The notes under the pieces: generated by a model | Seen by the model: the letters and a program-made list of their open reading frames with translations, nothing else | Databases searched by the model: none | Told to the model about the DNA's origin: nothing | Program-made: the position numbers and the translations under genes | Source of the DNA: an uncultured Eggerthellaceae bacterium | Lineage (GTDB): Bacteria > Actinomycetota > Coriobacteriia > Coriobacteriales > Eggerthellaceae | NCBI GenBank assembly: GCA_903789415.1 | Contig: CAIFEG010000018.1 | Location: forward strand, 1-39,565 | Reading direction: 5' to 3' | DNA length: 39,565 nt | Shown here: in pieces, positions 1 through 8,875 of the stretch | Layout: each line of letters begins with the position of its first letter | Numbering within the stretch: position 1 is the stretch's first letter

Positions 1-90
1 ACCGCACTCTATTTGATCGAGGACGTCATAGTTATGAAATGCACGTCGGTTGCGTGCAAGCGTTTTTGTTTGTTTTCCTTGCTTGGCCAT
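1..90 (-). CDS. smpB: SsrA-binding protein SmpB, N-terminal fragment (cut by window edge)
   Basis: Only the first 30 codons are present; the gene continues past the left edge. The visible peptide starts MAKQGKQTKTLARNRRAFHN and continues YDVLDQIECG, which matches the N-terminus of SmpB, including the conserved N(R/K)RA.H.Y.I...EAG-type segment. SmpB binds tmRNA and brings it to stalled ribosomes for trans-translation. It lies directly downstream of rnr on the same strand (130 bp gap), the classic rnr-smpB pairing: RNase R degrades the non-stop mRNAs that SmpB/tmRNA releases. The ATG is taken because the reading begins exactly at the family's usual N-terminus. Confidence 0.88.
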   Translation of the reverse strand, partial: MAKQGKQTKTLARNRRAFHNYDVLDQIECG

Positions 91-220
91 AGTGCCACGC
101 TCCCTGTTCTGTCTCTTTCCTTCACGTCCATAATGCAGGAATTATAGAACTTGAAAAGTATAAATCACTCGACAGAATATGATTGCTGTCAAACCTCATA
201 CGCAAACATCCAATACAGCA

Positions 221-2338
221 TTATGCCAACCTGAGTTCAAGCTTCGTCGCATGATCAGGGGCGGCAAAAATACGCACGTTTAGGCGCTGTCCCAAACGAT
301 ATCTTCTTCTGGAATCTTGACCACGCAATTGTTGCGTCGCATCCTCGATAACAAAATGTTCATCGCCTAAGGTATTGAGCGGAATAAGCCCTTCTGCAGT
401 ATTGCGCAGCTTAACGAATATTCCCTGGCGCGAGATGCCAGAGATGATGCCAGGAAATGTTTTACCCACATACCCTTGCATGTATTGCACAAGCTTCAGC
501 GCGGTGCTTTCCAGCTCTGCTTTGTCAGCGATGCGCTCGGTCTCACTGCAATGTTGGGCAATCGATGCCATGTGCGCCTGTTGAGCCGAAAAGGTTGCAT
601 CTTTGCCAAAAAGCTTCATTTTAAGCATACGGTGCACTTCGAGATCAGGATACCGGCGAATAGGACTCGTAAAATGGCAGTAATATTGAGCACCAAGTCC
701 GAAGTGCCCTAAGCATGCATCCGAATACTGTGCTCGCCTCATCGCACGGAGAACCAAAGAAGAAACAAGCTCTTCACTTTGCTTGCCATGTACACGTGCC
801 AAAACATTTTGAATCGCAAACGGGTCACCTGAACAAAATGCATCAATATCCATGTTGCGCGTTAAACCAAATTCCTGCAGCACCACGACAAGTTTCTCAA
901 GGGACGCATGCTTAGGAGCACCGTGCACACGATAGATGCACGGAAGCCCGCTTTTATCCATCTGACGAGCGACGATACAGTTCGCTAATATCATCGCTTG
1001 TTCAATCGCGCTTGTCGCTGGAGTACGTTGGCGAAGGGTAACTCCCACCGCATTTCCCTTATCATCGAGCAGAACATGCGCCTCTGAACTTGCAAAATCA
1101 ATAGCCCCTGCACTTTGACGCGTTTGAGAGAGCTTTTCGGCAAGATCAGAAAAATTATGAAGCATAGAAAAGAGCGTTTCTGCGGTGTCAGCGTCAATGT
1201 CAATCGCACCGTGGGGACGGGAACATTGTTTCGCTTCCCGCTGAGCATCTTGCGCGCTGCCGCCTTTCTTTGCGGTCTGGATGTAACAATCTGCCTGTGC
1301 ATAGCTGAGTCTGGCAGAGGATCGGATCAGCGACGGATAGATATCAGTCGAAAGCACATGCGCCGCGTCGTCCAAAATTGCCTCAACGGTCATCGCTCTT
1401 CTGATTTGTCCCGGTACCAAGGAGCACAATTGATTCGATATTTCAGTGGGCAACATCGGGACCACTCGATCGGCAAGATAGACACTCGTTCCGCGTTTTC
1501 GGGCGTCTCGATCGATCGCACTTCCCCACGCTACATAGCTCGACACATCGGCAATATGGACACCGAGTCGCCACCGAGTCGCGTCCTGGGTGGGGTTGAT
1601 ACGTTCAAGGGACACCGCATCATCGAAGTCGCGAGCATCGGTGGGATCAATCGTAATGACAAAGGTATCGGTGATATCCCGGCGTTTATCCGCAAGTGCA
1701 TCGGCACTATCAACCGCGGCCTTCGCTTCGCGCATCGCTGCATCTGAAAAAGTAGTCGGGATATTTAAACGATCAATGAGCGCATCAATGTCTATATTCG
1801 GATCACCGTCATGTCCAAGAACACATTCAATTTTGCCCGTTGCGGCACTATGCGCCGTCGGATACTGCACGATACGCACCCGCACATAATCCCCGTCATG
1901 AACTTCGGGAGAATCTTTGCGCATGGTAAAAATATCGTGTTGGATATGAGGGTCTTCAGGAATGACGACACCGAAAGGATCGGCGATTTCATACCGCCCT
2001 ACCAACGTTGCATGGCTGCGACGCAGCACCGCAACAATACGCGCAGTGGGGCGATGCCCGCGGTGGGTGTCCTCGTCAGACGCAAAATCGGTATCCTTTG
2101 TTTCCCCTGCATGATGAGATGAAGAAGTATGGCGATTGCGGTGATTTCGTTTAAAAGAAACCGGGACAATTTCTACCACATCGCCATCCCACGCATCCCC
2201 CATAAAAGACCGCGGAATAAAAAAGTTTCCTTCTGCTGTATGGATAAAGCCATATCCAGAAGAAGTCACCCTCAATATTCCTTCGGGGTTTCTGCGTGCA
2301 TGACCACGCTGTTTTCTTCTGCTTCTTCTATGACTCAT
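221..2338 (-). CDS. rnr: Ribonuclease R (3'-5' exoribonuclease, RNase II/RNB family)
   Basis: The 705-residue product degrades structured RNA processively from the 3' end. Domains in order: a short Arg-rich N-terminus; cold-shock-like OB folds (about residues 18-190, with the GYGF motif); the RNB catalytic domain (about 225-570) with the metal-binding motif TIDPTDARDFDDA near residue 232; the conserved FTSPIRRYPDLEVHR near 560; and a C-terminal S1 domain (about 622-700, GKTFPGIISGISRQGIFVKL). The Lys-rich C-terminal tail of the E. coli enzyme is missing, so the protein ends right after the S1 fold. It sits between ctpA (81 bp upstream) and smpB (130 bp downstream), which fits a role in trans-translation and RNA quality control. 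It ends with TAA. The family assignment is secure. Confidence 0.95.
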   Translation of the reverse strand: MSHRRSRRKQRGHARRNPEGILRVTSSGYGFIHTAEGNFFIPRSFMGDAWDGDVVEIVPVSFKRNHRNRHTSSSHHAGETKDTDFASDEDTHRGHRPTARIVAVLRRSHATLVGRYEIADPFGVVIPEDPHIQHDIFTMRKDSPEVHDGDYVRVRIVQYPTAHSAATGKIECVLGHDGDPNIDIDALIDRLNIPTTFSDAAMREAKAAVDSADALADKRRDITDTFVITIDPTDARDFDDAVSLERINPTQDATRWRLGVHIADVSSYVAWGSAIDRDARKRGTSVYLADRVVPMLPTEISNQLCSLVPGQIRRAMTVEAILDDAAHVLSTDIYPSLIRSSARLSYAQADCYIQTAKKGGSAQDAQREAKQCSRPHGAIDIDADTAETLFSMLHNFSDLAEKLSQTRQSAGAIDFASSEAHVLLDDKGNAVGVTLRQRTPATSAIEQAMILANCIVARQMDKSGLPCIYRVHGAPKHASLEKLVVVLQEFGLTRNMDIDAFCSGDPFAIQNVLARVHGKQSEELVSSLVLRAMRRAQYSDACLGHFGLGAQYYCHFTSPIRRYPDLEVHRMLKMKLFGKDATFSAQQAHMASIAQHCSETERIADKAELESTALKLVQYMQGYVGKTFPGIISGISRQGIFVKLRNTAEGLIPLNTLGDEHFVIEDATQQLRGQDSRRRYRLGQRLNVRIFAAPDHATKLELRLA

Positions 2339-2364
2339 GTTGTTCCTTGCTTTGAGCAGATGAC

Positions 2365-2399
2365 ATGGTGCGTGATATGAATAATTTTAATCACACCAT
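2365..2399 (-). other. Imperfect hairpin between ctpA and rnr
   Basis: ATGGTG (2365-2370) pairs with CACCAT (394-399 of the same kilobase, i.e. 2394-2399), and TGAT pairs with ATCA further in, leaving a CG bulge and an AT-rich loop. On the minus strand it falls between the ctpA stop and the rnr start. There is no good U-tract, so it is more likely an RNA-processing or stability element than a terminator. Confidence 0.4.
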
Positions 2400-2419
2400 A
2401 TCCAGATACATACAAAACA

Positions 2420-3730
2420 TTATTGATTGACGAGAGCCTGCACCGTACCGTCTGCCATCTGGCGCTGGTTGTCGGTATCAGTTGAATCGTTATCAATGAC
2501 AACATCAGGACGTATGCCGACGCCATCAATCTGATGACCCCTCGGAGTGTAAAAATAGCCCGATGTATAGCGAAGTGCCCCACCAAACGAAAGCTCTTGC
2601 ATGCTTTGTATCGACCCCTTGCCTTGAGTGGTCACTCCAACCACCGTAGCACGCCCACTATCCTGAAGAGCACCGGCAAGTACTTCAGCGCTTCCTGCGG
2701 TGTTGTTGTTTACAAGCACAGCAATGGGAGCATCGGTGACGGTTTGCCCCGAAACGTCACGTTCGGAGGTGCCTGTTTGACTTTGCACCGAGCATACCGC
2801 TCCATCTCTAATAAATAACGAGGCAATATCCACCGTTTGCGTCAGATACCCGCCCGGATTATCACGCAGGTCTAAGACATAGCATTGCGCTCCGTTGTTT
2901 CTTAGATCGGTGAGCGCTTGGCGAACCAATGATGAAGAGTTTGCGGTTATTTGGGAAACACGAATATAACCCACATTGTTCTCATCAATGGCTGTAGTGA
3001 CATTCGGCTCCGAATACGTTGAGCATGTGAGATTGACCGTAAATTCCTGACCTGCGGTGGTGCTGCTACTTGTGCTGGTATTGTTGCCACTGTCGCTATT
3101 GTTTGGCCTACGAAACGTGAGAGCAACATTTTCACCTTCGTCACGAGCGAGTGCGCGAACGGCATCGTCATATGTCCAGCCATTATTGCCGCGGTCACCG
3201 TCAATCGCAACTAAGATATCGCCCGACTCTACATCTTTACTCGCAGCTTCAGATTCGGGGAAAACATCTACCGCATATGCCTGTCCATCCCTGTCTCCAA
3301 ATAGAATGCCGACGCCAGCATAGTGACCAGAAATATCTTTAATGTAGTCCTGGTAACGCTGCGAGTCGTAATAACGAACGTAGTTATCGTGCGTGCTCGT
3401 AGAAACTGCCCGAAGCACATTATTGGTCGCGTCATCGAGATCAAACGAATCCATACTGTCGTCGCTTAAAATACCTTGCACTTCGGCAACACGCGCCGAA
3501 AGAGAATTATACGTGCTGCCCGAAACCGTTTGACCAGGATTTGTTTCTTGTGAAGGCTGCAGTCCCATGCCAAGACGATCAAGAAATGCGGAATTTCCCC
3601 GTGCAAAAAAACCGAGTACAAAAGCCAAACATACACACACAAAAAGCACCATCATCTGAACTGCACGATTTTGATGGCCATTTTTGCGGTAGACTTTCTT
3701 TTTCTTCAAGTTTTTCAAACGACGCGACAC
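2420..3730 (-). CDS. S41-family C-terminal processing peptidase (CtpA/Prc type)
   Basis: This is an exported serine protease with a Ser/Lys dyad. It has a Lys/Arg-rich cytoplasmic start, one transmembrane segment (VQMMVLFVCVCLAFVLGFFA), a PDZ domain (about residues 130-225, GVGILFGDRDG...GDILVAIDGD) with a Ser/Asn/Thr-rich insertion after it, and the S41 domain. The catalytic Ser is in TAGSAEVLAG (about 343) and the Lys in TQGKGSIQ (about 370). I chose the GTG at 3730 (436 aa) because GAAAGG lies 8-9 bases upstream. An upstream in-frame GTG at 3763 falls inside a strong hairpin and lacks a ribosome site. The gene follows ftsX and precedes rnr. CtpA homologues next to ftsEX often process cell-envelope or septal proteins, but the substrate here is unknown. 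Confidence 0.92.
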   Translation of the reverse strand: MSRRLKNLKKKKVYRKNGHQNRAVQMMVLFVCVCLAFVLGFFARGNSAFLDRLGMGLQPSQETNPGQTVSGSTYNSLSARVAEVQGILSDDSMDSFDLDDATNNVLRAVSTSTHDNYVRYYDSQRYQDYIKDISGHYAGVGILFGDRDGQAYAVDVFPESEAASKDVESGDILVAIDGDRGNNGWTYDDAVRALARDEGENVALTFRRPNNSDSGNNTSTSSSTTAGQEFTVNLTCSTYSEPNVTTAIDENNVGYIRVSQITANSSSLVRQALTDLRNNGAQCYVLDLRDNPGGYLTQTVDIASLFIRDGAVCSVQSQTGTSERDVSGQTVTDAPIAVLVNNNTAGSAEVLAGALQDSGRATVVGVTTQGKGSIQSMQELSFGGALRYTSGYFYTPRGHQIDGVGIRPDVVIDNDSTDTDNQRQMADGTVQALVNQ

Positions 3731-3753
3731 GATCTTTTGCCTTTCACACACAC

Positions 3754-3789
3754 GGCCCTGCACATAGACTTTCGTCTTTGCGCAGGGCC
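3754..3789 (-). promoter_or_regulatory. Strong RNA hairpin in the ctpA leader (ftsX-ctpA junction)
   Basis: On the minus strand an 8-bp GC-rich outer stem (GGCCCTGC / GCAGGGCC) encloses a second stem, AGAC-GAAA-GTCT, capped by a GAAA (GNRA) tetraloop. It lies 48 bp after the ftsX stop and about 25 nt before the ctpA ribosome site. No U-tract follows, so it is probably a processing or stability barrier or a translational element. It overlaps the alternative upstream GTG of ctpA and argues against that start. Confidence 0.55.
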
Positions 3790-3837
3790 ACTTTCATATC
3801 GCTTTCTCAAAAGTTTTACCGGCAGGTGCCAGTGAAA

Positions 3838-4752
3838 CTAGATTTTCAAATAACGACGTAATGCCAAAACTGAACCGATCAGACCAATTACCAAGCCGGC
3901 AACGATGAGGCTCAAATAAATAAGCAAATACGTTGACCCTGAAATGGTAATCGGCAGCCATTGAAGCGATGCCTGTATCGTCGGAAGGGCAAACGTACGA
4001 AGGAGCTGCATGACCAGAATGGCAAGCAGCGCACCAATAACCGCCTCGAGTGCACCTTCCATCAAGAATGGCCCACGAATGAAGTTATTCGACGCGCCAA
4101 CCAAACGCTCAATCGCAATTTCGCGACGGCGCGAAAGAATTGACAGGCGAATGGTGTTGTTGATGAATACAAACGCGATAAAGATCAGCAAGATTACGAG
4201 CGCGATACCAATATAGCGAATATAGTTCGTCAACGAGAACAGACGCTCAACGGTCTGCTGACCATAGCGAAGTGAATCCGCCGGATTGGACTGGTTATCG
4301 CAGACGCTTCTAAACGTGCTGTTATTTTCAATCTGGTTCGCGATTCCTTCAACCTGCTGAGGATCGGAAAGATTGATCGTGATGGACGCAGGAAGAGGGT
4401 TCTGTCCATCGAGCTGGTCCACGATATCGGTGTTGGAGCTCATCGAATTTCTAAAGTTCTCCATTGCCTGATCTTTAGAGGTGAAGCTTACCGACTGAAC
4501 ACCATCGAGCGAACGAACGTAGTCTTCAAGTGAATTAATATCATCTTGGCTCGCATCATCCGAAAGATATGCGGTGATGGTGACTTCGTTTTCGACAGAA
4601 TTGACGATGTGGTCGACAATCACTCCGCCCACCATAAACACGCCAATAATCAGCAACGATAAAAATATGGTGATGATAGAACCGAGCGTCGTGGAGGGGT
4701 TTCGCGCAAATCCTTTAAAGCTTTCAGAAAAGAAATAGCTCAAACTAGACAT
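3838..4752 (-). CDS. ftsX: Cell division protein FtsX (permease-like)
   Basis: The 304-aa product is the membrane partner of FtsE. It couples cytoplasmic ATP hydrolysis to activation of septal peptidoglycan hydrolases. The pattern is typical: a cytoplasmic N-terminus with [20 protein letters not shown]1 (about 23-46), an extracytoplasmic domain (about 47-168, starting [18 protein letters not shown]), then TM2-TM4 (about 172-195, 222-250, 270-298) with the conserved cytoplasmic loop [20 protein letters not shown]. It overlaps the 3' end of ftsE by 8 bp (ATG within GATGTCTAG), so translation is probably coupled. It ends with TAG. The extracytoplasmic loop would bind a hydrolase or adaptor, which is not encoded next to it. 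Confidence 0.95.
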   Translation of the reverse strand: MSSLSYFFSESFKGFARNPSTTLGSIITIFLSLLIIGVFMVGGVIVDHIVNSVENEVTITAYLSDDASQDDINSLEDYVRSLDGVQSVSFTSKDQAMENFRNSMSSNTDIVDQLDGQNPLPASITINLSDPQQVEGIANQIENNSTFRSVCDNQSNPADSLRYGQQTVERLFSLTNYIRYIGIALVILLIFIAFVFINNTIRLSILSRRREIAIERLVGASNNFIRGPFLMEGALEAVIGALLAILVMQLLRTFALPTIQASLQWLPITISGSTYLLIYLSLIVAGLVIGLIGSVLALRRYLKI

Positions 4753-5623
4753 CGAATCCGTACACCCCCCTGTCTTGGTCTCTGGTGATATGGCCTTTGT
4801 CTAACGCGATGACGCGACGACGCATGTTATCAACCATTTCGCGGTCATGCGTGGCTACGAGCACCGTGGTGCCGGTGCGATTAATGCGTTCAAGCAAATC
4901 CATAATGCCCCGTGAGGTTTGAGGGTCCAGGTTTCCCGTAGGCTCGTCACAAACCAAAAGAGGCGGACGGTTGACGATTGCACGTGCAATAGAAACACGC
5001 TGCTGTTCGCCGCCTGATAGCTGATCAGGGCGTTTATTCAATTTATCCTGCAAGCCTACAAGGCGTAAAACTTCGGGTACCTGCGTGCGAATTACGTGGC
5101 GGGATTTTCCAATAACTTCAAGCGCGAACGCGACATTTTCAAATACCGTTTTGTTCGGCAGAAGTTTGAAGTCCTGGAACACATCGCCAATGTTTCTACG
5201 CAGATATGGAACACGCCAATCGCGCATTTTTCCCAAATCTTCGCCGGCCACATATACGTGCCCTGACGTTGGCTTGACCTCGCGAATGATCATTCGAATA
5301 AAGGTTGTCTTGCCAGATCCAGAATGACCTACTAAAAACACGAACTCGCCTGCATACACCTGAAGTGAAATATCACTGAGGGCAGGCTTGTTTGGCTGTG
5401 CGGGATATACCTTGGTAACATGATCAAACGTGATAACCGGAGTTCCCTTTGACTTTGGCGCATTCGCAAGATTTACTTCCGGAAGCGTCTTTGAAAGAGT
5501 CTCGGTTACATCGGGGTGCGGGCGATTCGCCACATGTGCACCACTAGCATGACTTGGTGCATGTCCTGGCTGGCGTATTCCACCAGCGCGAACATCGTCA
5601 TGCGTGTTATAAGCATTTGCCAC
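4745..5623 (-). CDS. ftsE: Cell division ATP-binding protein FtsE with N-terminal extension
   Basis: This is the ABC ATPase of the FtsEX divisome complex. The nucleotide-binding domain begins near residue 63 ([12 protein letters not shown]). It has Walker [10 protein letters not shown] (99-107), signature LSGGEQQRV (202-210) and Walker B LLVCDEP (222-228) with the D-loop NLDP. Typical FtsE is about 225-230 aa; this one is 292 aa because of a ~60-residue hydrophilic, His/Pro/Ala-rich N-terminal extension. The start is a GTG preceded by GGAG at 7-nt spacing. No plausible start with a ribosome site was seen at the usual position (GTT there), so the extension appears to be translated. It lies 58 bp downstream of the transketolase genes and overlaps ftsX. 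Confidence 0.94.
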   Translation of the reverse strand: MANAYNTHDDVRAGGIRQPGHAPSHASGAHVANRPHPDVTETLSKTLPEVNLANAPKSKGTPVITFDHVTKVYPAQPNKPALSDISLQVYAGEFVFLVGHSGSGKTTFIRMIIREVKPTSGHVYVAGEDLGKMRDWRVPYLRRNIGDVFQDFKLLPNKTVFENVAFALEVIGKSRHVIRTQVPEVLRLVGLQDKLNKRPDQLSGGEQQRVSIARAIVNRPPLLVCDEPTGNLDPQTSRGIMDLLERINRTGTTVLVATHDREMVDNMRRRVIALDKGHITRDQDRGVYGFDV

Positions 5624-5681
5624 AGTACTGCTCCATTCAATTGCTTCTTTTCACTGAGACAGCATAAGTTTATCAGAGGAC

Positions 5682-6653
5682 TTATTTTGAGTTAACCTTT
5701 TCCACAGCTTCGACAATGGCATGTGAATCAAGACCAAAATGCATCAAAAGTTCTTCAAATGATCCTGATTTCCCGAAATGGTCCTGCATCGCAACAAATT
5801 CGCATGGTACCGGATGATTTCGGACAAGTGCCTCAGATACCGCAGAACAAAGGCCACCATACACCATATGCTCTTCGCATACGACAACATGGCCGGTTTT
5901 TTCTGCAGATGAAATGATAGTCTGCTCGTCAAGAGGTTTAACCGAAAATGCGTCGATAACCTCAGCAGAGATGCCCTTTGTCTCAAGTTCCTTTGCCGCT
6001 TTGAGTACCTCATTGATTTCAACACCATCGGCAACGATGGTGACGTCGCTGCCCTGACGAAGAATGTTTGCCTGCCCGATCTCAAGTTCCGATTCCGGGG
6101 CATATACCGCGGGAACTTTTGCACGACCAAGGCGCACATACACCGGACCCGGTGTTTTTGCCGCAATTTCGATTGCTTTACATGCCGCGGTATAGTCAGC
6201 CGGCACGAGGATACGCATCCCCGGAAGCGCACGCATCAACGCGACATCTTCGAGCATTTGGTGTGATCCCCCATCAGGGCCAACACTAATTCCTGCATGA
6301 GTGGGGCACAGCTTTACGTTGAGTCCAGAATATGCAACGGTGTTGCGAATTTGATCATAGGCGCGCCCAATGCCGAACACGGCAAACGATCCCGTAAACG
6401 CAATATGACCAGCTAAGGAAAGTCCTGCTGCGACATCAATCATGTTTTGTTCTGCGATGCCACATTCAAAGAAACGTTTTTCGTTTTCGGAATTCGCTCG
6501 AGCAAATTTAAGCGTGGTCGTTGATTCGCCAAGATCGGCTTCGACCGCCACCACATCTTCGCCTTCGGCACAAAGCTTGGTAAGCGTTGCTCCATAAGCA
6601 GCACGGGTCGCTTCTTTTTCTGCAGCTTGCTCAGGAGTAGCCAATTTAATCAT
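5682..6653 (-). CDS. Transketolase, C-terminal subunit (pyrimidine-binding + C domain)
   Basis: The 323-aa product is one half of a split transketolase of the non-oxidative pentose phosphate pathway. It carries the TPP pyrimidine-binding domain, with the catalytic Glu in ECGIAEQN (about residue 68) followed by MIDVAAGLSLAGHIAFTGSF, and a C-terminal transketolase fold ending EEHMVYGGLCSAVSEAL. The ATG at 6653 is chosen because AAGGAGG lies 6 nt upstream, inside the end of the N-terminal subunit gene. The two reading frames overlap by 8 bp (ATGATTAA), which is good for equimolar synthesis. It pairs with the product of the next gene to form the active site. It could use xylulose-5-P/ribose-5-P as usual; a specialised substrate cannot be excluded from sequence. 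Confidence 0.92.
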   Translation of the reverse strand: MIKLATPEQAAEKEATRAAYGATLTKLCAEGEDVVAVEADLGESTTTLKFARANSENEKRFFECGIAEQNMIDVAAGLSLAGHIAFTGSFAVFGIGRAYDQIRNTVAYSGLNVKLCPTHAGISVGPDGGSHQMLEDVALMRALPGMRILVPADYTAACKAIEIAAKTPGPVYVRLGRAKVPAVYAPESELEIGQANILRQGSDVTIVADGVEINEVLKAAKELETKGISAEVIDAFSVKPLDEQTIISSAEKTGHVVVCEEHMVYGGLCSAVSEALVRNHPVPCEFVAMQDHFGKSGSFEELLMHFGLDSHAIVEAVEKVNSK

Positions 6654-7497
6654 TGCTGACCTCCTTACCCTCAAGTTCTGCGATTGCTTGACGCGTTTGC
6701 TCTTCGTTTGGAGCCTTGCCGTGCCAACCAACTTGGTTTTCCATAAACGAAACGCCCTTACCTTTAATCGTGTGGGCCATCACCGCATGAGGAGTATCTC
6801 CCCCCTTAGTTTTGAGATCTGAAAGAAGGTTCGTGACGGCGACGACATCGTTACCATCAACCTCTGAGACCTCCCAGCCGAATGCCGCGAATTTCTCTGA
6901 AAGCGTGCCTGTTTGCACGACTTCATCGACCGGTCCATCAATCTGCAACCCATTGCAGTCGACGATCGCAATAAGATTGCCCAGCTTTTCGTGAGAGGCG
7001 AACATGGCCGCTTCCCAAACTTGGCCTTCTTCACATTCGCCATCGCCGAGAAGGGTAAAGACGCGCGCATCGTTGCCATTGAGGCGCAATCCACATGCCA
7101 ACCCCGCTGCAATAGATAACCCCTGACCAAGAGAGCCTGTCGAGACTTCTACACCGGGAACCAGATGGCAATCGGGATGACCTTGCAGTTTGCTTCCCCA
7201 CTGGCGCAGCGTCCAAAGCTCATCTTCAGGAATATATCCTGCATGAGCAAGCGTTGCATACAGTGCAGGCGCAGCATGACCCTTCGACAAGATGAAACGA
7301 TCACGATCAGGCATCGAAGGATTTTTGGGGTCATAACGCAGCACACCCCCAAAATAAAGGGAGGTCAAAATGTCAATGCACGAAAGAGATCCACCAGGGT
7401 GGCCACTTCCTGCCTTTGAAATCATCTTAACAATATCAATACGCATGCTTTGCGCTTCCTTGCGCATTGACTCTTGATCAAGAGCCTGAGGGATCAT
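6646..7497 (-). CDS. Transketolase, N-terminal subunit (TPP-binding)
   Basis: The 283-aa product binds the TPP diphosphate and Mg2+: SGHPGG (32-37), SKGHAAPALY (71-80), GSLGQGLSIAAG (131-142), GDGECEEGQVWEA (151 on) and the DCNGLQIDG loop complete the family motif. Several ATGs cluster at the start. The one at 7497 is preferred because AAAGG sits about 7 nt upstream; an ATG two codons earlier overlaps that ribosome site. It lies 118 bp after prfB and is translationally coupled to the C-terminal subunit gene. The split arrangement is common in Firmicutes, Actinobacteria and archaea. Its placement between prfB and ftsE breaks up the usual prfB-ftsEX neighbourhood. Confidence 0.93.
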   Translation of the reverse strand: MIPQALDQESMRKEAQSMRIDIVKMISKAGSGHPGGSLSCIDILTSLYFGGVLRYDPKNPSMPDRDRFILSKGHAAPALYATLAHAGYIPEDELWTLRQWGSKLQGHPDCHLVPGVEVSTGSLGQGLSIAAGLACGLRLNGNDARVFTLLGDGECEEGQVWEAAMFASHEKLGNLIAIVDCNGLQIDGPVDEVVQTGTLSEKFAAFGWEVSEVDGNDVVAVTNLLSDLKTKGGDTPHAVMAHTIKGKGVSFMENQVGWHGKAPNEEQTRQAIAELEGKEVSND

Positions 7498-7615
7498 AGT
7501 CATCCTTTCGAAGCGATCTCTTTTTATGCCAACATGGATCATATGACGAGATACGATGCAGCGCTACAAAATATGGAAAATCGTGCTTCTTTCATACACG
7601 AAAGTTACTTTTTCT

Positions 7616-8740
7616 CTAACTAACCTTCGCATTTTCTTCCCTTGCGGAAGGTTTTCCCGCCGCTTTCCAACGATGATACCCCAGCACAAACGCGTCGAGA
7701 TCGCCATCAAGCACTGCATCCACGTTGCCCGTTTCTACCCCACTGCGCAAATCCTTAACCAATCGGTAGGGATAGAGCACGTAGTTTCGAATCTGGCTTC
7801 CAAATGAGCTTTCCATTTTCTCACCTTGAAGCTTCGAGATTTCTTCCTGACGCTTTTGCTCTTCATATTCATACAGCTTGGCGCGCAACACGCGGAATGC
7901 CGCTTCCTTGTTTTGCAGCTGCGATTTCTGGTTTTGACACGTCACCACAATTCCTGTGGGAATATGCGTCAAGCGCACGGCTGAATCGGTGGTATTAACG
8001 CACTGTCCTCCGGGACCGCTTGCACGATAAACATCAACACGAACATCATTCGGGTTTAAGTCAACTTCAATGTCATCAGGCAAAACGGGCATAACCTCCA
8101 CCGATGCAAACGTCGTATGGCGACGCTTCTTGTCATCGGTGGGCGAAATGCGCACCAGGCGATGGACACCTATTTCACTGCGCAACATGCCATAGGCAAA
8201 TTTTCCGTCAATCTGTATGCTTGCTCGCTCGATGCCGATAACTTCGGCGGGTTGAATATCAAGTAAATGGACTTTCCATCCCCGGCGTTCAGCATACTTG
8301 ACGTACATGTGATAGAGCATGTCGGTCCAATCTTGGGCCTCCAGTCCACCACTACCAGGATTAATGGTGACAATCGCATTGCCTTTATCAAAACGACCAG
8401 GAAACCATGACTCGATTTCGAAATTAGTCATCATTTTTGAAAATTCAGCAAGCGACCGGTCCGCTTCCTGTTTGAGCTCAGGATCATCTGCAGAAAGTTC
8501 ATATGCCGTTTGCGCATCTTCAATAAGCTTTGATGCCTTGGTGTAGTCTTCAATCGATTCACGCAGATCAGATGCTTGTTTCGAAATAGCCTGCGCTTTT
8601 TGTGCATCATCCCAAAACCCGGGGGCCGCGATCTTTTTTTCGAGATCTGCGAGATCATCTTTTTTCGTTTCAATATGTAAAAATTCATGCGCTTGGCTCA
8701 AACGCTTTTGCGCTTGCGCTATGTCGTTTTCTTCTGCCAT
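7616..8740 (-). CDS. prfB: Peptide chain release factor 2 (with SPT instead of SPF)
   Basis: This class I release factor (374 aa) triggers peptidyl-tRNA hydrolysis at UGA/UAA. It has an alpha-helical domain 1 with the APGFWDDAQKAQ motif, the catalytic GGQ in ASGPGGQCVNTTDSAVR (about 240) and RF2-type context around the recognition loop. That loop reads RISPTDDKKRRHTTFASVEV (about 196-215), so the usual SPF tripeptide is SPT. No in-frame UGA or slippery frameshift site is present near the N-terminus, so the classic autoregulatory +1 frameshift is absent. Start: ATG at 8740 (MAEENDIAQ), where the homologous N-terminus begins. The gene ends in TAG, a codon normally read by RF1 rather than RF2. 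Its neighbours are secA upstream (135 bp) and transketolase downstream. Confidence 0.95.
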   Translation of the reverse strand: MAEENDIAQAQKRLSQAHEFLHIETKKDDLADLEKKIAAPGFWDDAQKAQAISKQASDLRESIEDYTKASKLIEDAQTAYELSADDPELKQEADRSLAEFSKMMTNFEIESWFPGRFDKGNAIVTINPGSGGLEAQDWTDMLYHMYVKYAERRGWKVHLLDIQPAEVIGIERASIQIDGKFAYGMLRSEIGVHRLVRISPTDDKKRRHTTFASVEVMPVLPDDIEVDLNPNDVRVDVYRASGPGGQCVNTTDSAVRLTHIPTGIVVTCQNQKSQLQNKEAAFRVLRAKLYEYEEQKRQEEISKLQGEKMESSFGSQIRNYVLYPYRLVKDLRSGVETGNVDAVLDGDLDAFVLGYHRWKAAGKPSAREENAKVS

Positions 8741-8875
8741 AAAAACCTCAATTACATCAGCATATTCGCGGATCAAAAAAAGAAAACATACACGTACCGC
8801 ACCTATGAGCCAAGAAATATCCTATAGCTAAGCATTTGCGTGCAGTACATGCATTTTTGAAAGGCAAAAATGTTG

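Noticed and set aside
1115-1747. 210-codon plus-strand open frame inside rnr
   Set aside because: It lies antisense to well-conserved RNase R catalytic sequence; its composition is explained by the opposite-strand gene.
3731-3763. Upstream GTG start for ctpA
   Set aside because: It falls inside a strong hairpin with no ribosome site, whereas GTG at 3730 has GAAAGG at proper spacing.
8600-8740. Programmed +1 frameshift site in prfB
   Set aside because: The reading frame is continuous through the region where the in-frame UGA normally lies; no CUU-UGA slip site is seen.
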